DNA of 64,000 nucleotides from contig NZ_JAPDUG010000001.1 of assembly GCF_026015885.1 (NCBI RefSeq), forward strand, positions 1,426,001 to 1,490,000, given 5' to 3'. The first letter of the stretch is position 1; each line of letters opens with the position of its first letter. A model generated the notes under the pieces. That model saw only the letters and a program-made list of their open reading frames with translations. It had not been told where the DNA came from and did no database searches. The position numbers were made by a program, and so were the translations under genes. Source of the DNA: Halocynthiibacter sp. SDUM655004. Lineage in GTDB: Bacteria > Pseudomonadota > Alphaproteobacteria > Rhodobacterales > Rhodobacteraceae. This document shows positions 59,598-64,000 of the stretch, one piece after another.

Positions 59598-60488
59598 ATG
59601 GTTAATTCGATGACAGGCTTTGCAACCCTTACGGGTGAGCATGGGCAGCACGAGTGGGTTTGGGACATGCGCGGCGTCAATGCGAGGGGGCTGGATGTGC
59701 GCCTCCGTGTGCCGGATTGGATTACTGGGTTAGAGCAAGAAATTAAGACCAAAACCAACAAATCCTTTGCCCGCGGAAGCCTCCAGATCAGCTTGAAAAT
59801 CGGACGTCGCGAAGAGGAAGGACAACTCGCCCTTGACGGTGCTGCACTTGATGGCGTTCTTGCCGCGTTAAACGAGATAGAGAGCCGCGCGGCAGCACAT
59901 TCGTTAACCTTAACACCGACATCAGCGGCCGAGATTCTTGGCATCCGAGGTGTTCAGAAAACCTCGCAAGAACCGGATGATATCACGGCCCTTAAAGCCG
60001 CTTTGTTAACCAATTTTGACGGTGTCCTAGAGCAGTTTGCACAGATGCGCGCAAAAGAGGGCGCATCACTTGAGGCGGTTCTTTCCGCTCAGATTGACGA
60101 GATCGAAACCCTTACGGATGCCGCCGCAAAAGCCGCCGAGGCCCGCAAACCGCATGTCGCCGAGACGCTCAAAACAAATCTAGCGCGCGTGATGGACAAT
60201 ACCGATGGCGCCTCTGCGGATCGCGTGGCGCAGGAACTCGCCTTGCTGGCGGTGAAAGCCGATGTCACCGAAGAGATTGACCGACTGCACGCGCATATTT
60301 CAGCCGCCCGCGACCTTCTGGCCCAGTCCAAGCCGATTGGCCGCAAGATGGATTTCCTGACACAGGAATTTAACCGCGAGGCCAATACACTGTGCTCCAA
60401 GTCGCAGTTTTCAGAATTGACGCGGATCGGGCTTGACCTGAAGGCTGTGATCGATCAGATGCGCGAGCAAGTGCAAAACGTGGAGTAG
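59598..60488 (+). CDS. yicC: YicC-family endoribonuclease
   Basis: A 296-residue YicC protein. The N-terminal [20 protein letters not shown] and [15 protein letters not shown] and the C-terminal [20 protein letters not shown] followed by SKSQFSELT are diagnostic. E. coli YicC has been described as an endoribonuclease acting on RNA such as RyhB. The ATG at 59598 starts [11 protein letters not shown] at 59577 would add seven residues, and MTGF at 59610 is another possibility. Three bases separate its stop from gmk, an order (yicC-gmk) that is common in bacteria. Confidence 0.92.
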   Translation: MVNSMTGFATLTGEHGQHEWVWDMRGVNARGLDVRLRVPDWITGLEQEIKTKTNKSFARGSLQISLKIGRREEEGQLALDGAALDGVLAALNEIESRAAAHSLTLTPTSAAEILGIRGVQKTSQEPDDITALKAALLTNFDGVLEQFAQMRAKEGASLEAVLSAQIDEIETLTDAAAKAAEARKPHVAETLKTNLARVMDNTDGASADRVAQELALLAVKADVTEEIDRLHAHISAARDLLAQSKPIGRKMDFLTQEFNREANTLCSKSQFSELTRIGLDLKAVIDQMREQVQNVE

Positions 60489-60490
60489 TC

Positions 60491-61147
60491 ATGGCCGAAC
60501 TGTCCAAACAATCCCGCCGTGGGATCCTGATCATCTTGTCCTCACCCTCAGGCGCAGGAAAATCAACCTTGGCAAAGCGGTTGATGGCATGGGACCCAAG
60601 CATCCAGTTTTCAGTCTCCGCAACAACCCGCAAACCGCGAGAAGGTGAAGAGCACGGTCGCGAATACTATTTCCATACACGTGAAGAATTTCAGGAAATG
60701 GTCGAGAACGACGAGATGCTCGAACACGCCGAAGTTTTTGGGAATTTCTATGGCTCGCCCAAGAAAAAGGTCGTCGAAGCGCTCGATGCTGGCCATGATG
60801 TGCTGTTCGATATTGATTGGCAGGGCGGGCAACAAATCCGCAATTCCATGCAAGGTGATGATGTAGTTTCGGTCTTCGTATTGCCACCATCAATTGCAGA
60901 GCTGGAGCGCAGGCTTCGTGGCCGCAATCAAGACAGTGACGAAATTATCGAAGGGCGCATGTCTCGGAGCCGTGACGAGATCAGCCATTGGGCCGAATAT
61001 GATTTTGTGCTCGTAAACGAAGATGTTGATCAGGCCGAGGCAGAGGTAAAAGCCATTGTGATGGCAGAACGCCTTCGCCGTAGCCGCCAAACCGGATTGA
61101 ACGATTTAGTTCGTGGACTCAACGCAGAATTCGAGGCAATGAAATGA
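60491..61147 (+). CDS. gmk: Guanylate kinase
   Basis: Makes GDP from GMP, needed for GTP and for recycling cyclic GMP and ppGpp precursors. The 218-residue enzyme has the P-loop [15 protein letters not shown] near residue 17. [34 protein letters not shown] and [14 protein letters not shown] are the GMP-binding and catalytic motifs. It follows yicC and overlaps the gamma-carbonic anhydrase gene by four bases. Confidence 0.96.
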   Translation: MAELSKQSRRGILIILSSPSGAGKSTLAKRLMAWDPSIQFSVSATTRKPREGEEHGREYYFHTREEFQEMVENDEMLEHAEVFGNFYGSPKKKVVEALDAGHDVLFDIDWQGGQQIRNSMQGDDVVSVFVLPPSIAELERRLRGRNQDSDEIIEGRMSRSRDEISHWAEYDFVLVNEDVDQAEAEVKAIVMAERLRRSRQTGLNDLVRGLNAEFEAMK

Positions 61148-61671
61148 CTCTCTATGCTTTAGGAACTCGCCGTCCGGTTGTGTACAAAAATGGATGGGTA
61201 GCACCCGATGCCAACGTGATCGGCGACATAGTAATTGCAGAGGATGCCTCCGTCTGGTTCGGTTCAACTCTGCGCGGTGACAACGAGCAAATTGCCATTG
61301 GTGCCGGAAGCAACGTTCAGGAAAACTGCGTGCTGCACACAGATATGGGGTTTCCACTTACCGTTGGAGCCGGATGCACCATCGGGCACAAAGTTATGCT
61401 GCATGGCTGCGAAATCGGGGAAAACACACTCGTCGGCATGGGCGCAATAGTTTTAAACGGCGCAAAGATCGGCAAAAATTGTCTGATCGGGGCAGGGGCG
61501 TTAATCACCGAAGGCAAGGTCATTCCAGACGGATCGCTGGTCATGGGCATGCCAGGGAAAGTGGTTCGTGATCTGGATGAGGCCGCGATAGAGGCCAACC
61601 GAAAAAGTGCACTTGGTTATCAAGCCAATATGCGTCGCTTTCGCGAAGGCTTGAATAAGATAGACGAATAA
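61144..61671 (+). CDS. Gamma-carbonic anhydrase-family protein (LbetaH)
   Basis: A 175-residue left-handed beta-helix protein. Three His that bind zinc in gamma-carbonic anhydrases are visible: H65 in NCVLHTDMG, and H82 and H87 in [14 protein letters not shown]. Hexapeptide repeats run through residues 20-140, and a C-terminal helix ([18 protein letters not shown]) packs against the helix in known structures. Many members (YrdA, PaaY) have weak or different activity, so hydratase function is not certain. It is the third gene of yicC-gmk. The stop lies in an AT-rich hairpin region shared with the convergent gene. Confidence 0.9.
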   Translation: MTLYALGTRRPVVYKNGWVAPDANVIGDIVIAEDASVWFGSTLRGDNEQIAIGAGSNVQENCVLHTDMGFPLTVGAGCTIGHKVMLHGCEIGENTLVGMGAIVLNGAKIGKNCLIGAGALITEGKVIPDGSLVMGMPGKVVRDLDEAAIEANRKSALGYQANMRRFREGLNKIDE

Positions 61672-61689
61672 ATATTTGAATTATATATA

Positions 61690-62073
61690 TTAATTCATAC
61701 GCCTATCTGCGCTATCATCAACGATAAACAGATCAAAATCGATCTTAGGACACAAAGATTTAACCTCTTTGAGTATCAATTTCGGGTTCGGAAGGTCTGG
61801 GCTTAGCGCACGAAATCTTCCTTTATAGCCGAAGATATCAAGCTGGATTGCAAGGTCCATCGCATCGAAACCTTGGCCGAGGAGCGGTGCCAAAACGATG
61901 TCAGGATTAATATCATCTAGAAGATCTTTGCTTAGGTCTTCATAGCTCGTGTAGTGGAGCCCTTTGTCGTCCGGAAGGCTCCGACCCGCTGATAACCATG
62001 CTGCGGCATCTCCAACAATCAGAGTTAAAGGTTCGCGGCTCGGGTTCACACCGATTTTTTCTTGTTTACTCAC
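61690..62073 (-). CDS. Protein of unknown function, receiver-like in outline
   Basis: A reading frame of about 127 residues that I do not recognise. The composition is more AT-rich than its neighbours. The pattern LTLIVGDAAAWLSAGRSL, then INPDIVLAPLLGQGFDAMDLAI and FRALSPDLPNPKLILKEVKSL, alternates strand and helix somewhat like a response-regulator receiver. It lacks the acidic pocket and Lys, so any likeness is structural at best. The start is uncertain: GTG at 62073 (MSKQEKIGVNP) was chosen; TTG at 62121 would add 16 residues rich in Arg and Trp. It is convergent with the carbonic anhydrase gene and divergent from phoR. Confidence 0.6.
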   Translation of the reverse strand: MSKQEKIGVNPSREPLTLIVGDAAAWLSAGRSLPDDKGLHYTSYEDLSKDLLDDINPDIVLAPLLGQGFDAMDLAIQLDIFGYKGRFRALSPDLPNPKLILKEVKSLCPKIDFDLFIVDDSADRRMN

Positions 62074-62187
62074 AACCAGAACTGTCCATGGTCTTCGCTT
62101 TATTATCCAAAACACGCGCAATTCTAAGCGACTGAAACTGCGGTATTTATCACTTACAATTAAACTATAGGGCGAAGAGCGTCGGTG

Positions 62188-62219
62188 GTAAATCGCTTTG
62201 TAACAACGGCGTGATTTAC
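62188..62219. repeat. Inverted repeat upstream of phoR
   Basis: GTAAATC (62188-62194) and GATTTAC (62213-62219) form a perfect seven-base inverted repeat with 18 bases between arm ends, about 55 bases before the phoR start. It may be an operator or a hairpin in the phoR leader. No known consensus was matched. Confidence 0.4.
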
Positions 62220-62273
62220 AATCTGTTTCGAATTCAGCATGTTTCGAGCGATTTTAGGCACAGGATTCTCTAC

Positions 62274-63311
62274 ATGACCGACCGCCACTTTGATAATCTT
62301 ATTTCCGCATTTCCACTCGCATCAATGCTGATCGATCCATCGGAAACCATCATTTCCATGAATGACGCTGCATGCGAAATTTTCGGCAAAGCGGGCGAGG
62401 GGCGGCATTATATTACCGTTTTACGTCAACCAGTTCTGCTGGATTCAGTCGCCAAATGCATGACGGACGGAGTCACGCGAAAGCCGGTCTTCGAGAAAAT
62501 GCGCTCAACTCATACCACCCGCTATGAAGCCACCTGTACACAAGTTGACGTAAGGGAAGGTAAAGGCATTCTGATAAGTTTCCAAGACATCAGTGTGTTT
62601 GAGGAAGCAGGGCAGATGCGTCGCGACTTTGTTGCAAATGTGTCGCATGAGTTGCGTACGCCGCTTACTGCAGTACTCGGTTTTATTGAAACACTGCGCG
62701 GTCCAGCCAAGGACGATTCGGAAGCGCGGGACCGTTTTCTAAGTATAATGGAGCATGAAGCCACCCGTATGAACCGGTTGGTCGAGGATTTGTTGTCGCT
62801 CTCTCGCGTTGAAAGCGAAGAGCGGATGCGCCCGAACGACAAACAAAATATCGTCGGGTTACTCAACACATGCCTGCGGACACTGCGTCCAACAATTGAA
62901 ACAAGCAAAGTCAGTGTTCATTTCACACCGCCAGTTGACGATCTGCGTGTGCCTGGCGATTGGGATCAATTGCAGCAAGTGTTTTTGAACCTGATCGAAA
63001 ACGCCATCAAATACGGCAGCAGTGGTGGCGATATCTGGATTGACATGACACAGATCGAGAAAGACATGCCATTGCGTGGCCCTGCGGTCCGCATTGATGT
63101 GCGAGACGCGGGCGAGGGGATAGATCCGCTGCATATTCCGCGTCTGACAGAAAGATTTTACAGAATTGACGGTCATCGTTCCCGCGAATTGGGCGGTACT
63201 GGACTGGGCCTCGCAATTGTAAAACACATCATAAATCGCCATCGCGGACGCCTAAAAATCACCTCTGAACTGGGTAAAGGCTCTTGTTTCTCGGTTTATT
63301 TGCCGGTTTGA
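62274..63311 (+). CDS. phoR: Phosphate regulon sensor histidine kinase
   Basis: A 345-residue kinase. A PAS domain covers about residues 8-110 (FPLASMLIDPSETIISMNDA), followed by HisKA with the phosphorylated H125 in FVANVSHELRTPLTAVLGFI, and the ATPase domain with N box NLIENAIKYGS, DAGEGIDPLHIPRLTERFYR and GGTGLGLAIVKHII. No membrane helix is seen, unlike E. coli PhoR, so it is probably cytosolic or bound to the Pst-PhoU complex. The ATG at 62274 has AGGAT upstream; a longer frame from 62211 is less likely. Its position right before a Pho-box-controlled pstS supports the PhoR call. Confidence 0.9.
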   Translation: MTDRHFDNLISAFPLASMLIDPSETIISMNDAACEIFGKAGEGRHYITVLRQPVLLDSVAKCMTDGVTRKPVFEKMRSTHTTRYEATCTQVDVREGKGILISFQDISVFEEAGQMRRDFVANVSHELRTPLTAVLGFIETLRGPAKDDSEARDRFLSIMEHEATRMNRLVEDLLSLSRVESEERMRPNDKQNIVGLLNTCLRTLRPTIETSKVSVHFTPPVDDLRVPGDWDQLQQVFLNLIENAIKYGSSGGDIWIDMTQIEKDMPLRGPAVRIDVRDAGEGIDPLHIPRLTERFYRIDGHRSRELGGTGLGLAIVKHIINRHRGRLKITSELGKGSCFSVYLPV

Positions 63312-63337
63312 CGCCTTTTTTCCAACAAAATCCAGCA

Positions 63338-63366
63338 TTGTCATAAACCTGTTACATGACTGTCAC
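63338..63366 (+). promoter_or_regulatory. Triple Pho box upstream of pstS
   Basis: Three seven-base PhoB half-sites repeat every 11 bases: TTGTCAT-aaac-CTGTTAC-atga-CTGTCAC. The last two form a near-consensus Pho box (CTGTCAT-N4-CTGTCAT). It lies 77 bases before the pstS start, a normal distance for activation under phosphate starvation. Confidence 0.85.
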
Positions 63367-63442
63367 AAAAGCATAGCCGACGAAGCCTAGACCTCGCGTC
63401 GAGGGTCCGCTCTTGGATCCATTAATGACATTAGGAGTTCAT

Positions 63443-64000
63443 ATGTCTTTTGCTAAACTGAGTGTTTCCGCACTTGCCATGACAGTTGCTGCAACTGCTG
63501 CTTCTGCCCGCGATCAAGTACAGGTTGCAGGTTCTTCCACCGTTCTTCCGTACGCTGCTATCGTAGCTGAAGCTTTTGGCGAGAACTTTGACTTCCCGAC
63601 ACCGGTTGTTGAATCCGGCGGTTCTTCTGCTGGTCTTAAGAAATTCTGCGAAGGTCTTGGCGAAGGCACAATCGACGTTGCCAACGCATCCCGCAAAATC
63701 AAAGACAGCGAAATCAAAGCCTGTGCTGAAAATGGTGTAACAGACATCATCGAAGTTCAGATCGGTTATGACGGCATCGTATTTGCCTCTGACATCAACG
63801 GCGAGAGCTTCGAATTCACTCCAGAAGACTGGTTCCTCGCGCTATCGGACAAAGTTGCTGTTGACGGTGCGCTCGTTGACAACCCGAACAAGACTTGGGC
63901 CGACGTTAACGCCAACTTCCCAGCACAGCCACTCGCAGCATTCGTTCCTGGCACAAAGCACGGAACCCGTGAAGTATTCGAAGACAAAGTGATCCTCGCT
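63443..64000 (+). CDS. pstS: Phosphate ABC transporter substrate-binding protein (partial, N-terminal)
   Basis: The first 186 codons run to the window edge without a stop. Residues 1-22 are a signal peptide (MSFAKLSVSALAMTVAATAASA-RD). The mature protein starts QVQVAGSSTVLPYAAIVAEAF, the phosphate-binding STVLP loop. ESGGSSAGLKKFCEG and DVANASRKIKDSE are further phosphate contacts, and PGTKHGTREVF is typical of this PstS type. The ATG at 63443 has AGGAG upstream. With phoR before and a triple Pho box in front, it should begin the pst operon; pstC, pstA, pstB and phoU would be expected beyond the window. Confidence 0.95.
   Translation, partial: MSFAKLSVSALAMTVAATAASARDQVQVAGSSTVLPYAAIVAEAFGENFDFPTPVVESGGSSAGLKKFCEGLGEGTIDVANASRKIKDSEIKACAENGVTDIIEVQIGYDGIVFASDINGESFEFTPEDWFLALSDKVAVDGALVDNPNKTWADVNANFPAQPLAAFVPGTKHGTREVFEDKVILA

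Noticed and set aside
59431-59613. 60-codon plus-strand frame before yicC
   Set aside because: It overlaps the yicC start region, has no binding site and lies in the divergent promoter region.

Overview
The window reads as a stretch of chromosome from a Rhodobacterales (Roseobacter-group) alphaproteobacterium. The evidence is the set of family types and their order: sciP next to ctrA, folate-dependent trmFO, ompH-fabZ-lpxA-lpxI-lpxB after bamA, a class II DAHP synthase, a PAS_5/DUF1457 protein, a phoR-pstS junction, and many branched-chain, peptide and TRAP transporters. The species cannot be named from sequence alone. Gene density is high, most operons have 4-base start/stop overlaps, and I see no prophage, insertion sequence, CRISPR array or other clear mobile element.

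Layout. 1-464: the start of a leftward two-gene unit of unknown function (a 44-residue membrane peptide and a cut-off secreted protein). 636-2373: aroK-aroB, ending in a shared terminator with ssb (leftward). 3097-3672: a small lytic transglycosylase. 3676-10921: a leftward peptide ABC transporter (binding protein, two permeases, fused double ATPase) preceded by an AraC-type regulator. 11155-12036: miaA. 12174-24420: a long rightward envelope block, pyrH-frr-uppS-cdsA-dxr-rseP, a 40-residue membrane protein, then bamA-ompH-fabZ-lpxA-lpxI-lpxB, which links isoprenoid carrier, phospholipid, outer-membrane protein and lipid A synthesis. 24417-25562: mnmA. 25689-31290: sciP, ctrA, ligA, recG and a 40-residue membrane protein behind a LexA-like site. 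31450-36245: a soluble chemoreceptor, an IscU/SufU-like protein, hisI, gluQRS, a Pmp3-like peptide and trmFO. 36372-39164: gyrA with a recognisable promoter set inside an inverted repeat.

39303-41891: ornithine cyclodeaminase and arginase with a divergent Lrp regulator, a route from arginine through ornithine to proline. 41892-42926: dsbB and a DedA protein. 43102-44993: a TRAP permease pair without its binding protein. 45085-45170: tRNA-Leu(CAA). 45214-45846: marC. 46068-48536: modABC molybdate importer, followed by a 413-base gene-free stretch, a stand-alone Hint-domain protein and a MocA-like nucleotidyltransferase. 50428-55738: a complete branched-chain amino acid importer, livK-livG-livF-livH-livM, with a GlxA-type AraC regulator upstream. 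57164-58534: class II DAHP synthase. 58612-61671: PAS_5 protein, yicC, gmk and a gamma-carbonic anhydrase. 61690-64000: an AT-rich unknown gene, phoR, a triple Pho box and the first 186 codons of pstS.

Most of the window is core metabolism and cell-cycle machinery. I do not see an obviously new multi-gene system. The most promising unexplained items are the 40-residue protein after recG with a LexA-like GTTC-N7-GTTC site, the IscU-like protein with histidine at the third cysteine position, the stand-alone Hint protein next to a stretch rich in GAAAC repeats, the inverted repeat around the gyrA promoter, and the other small membrane peptides.
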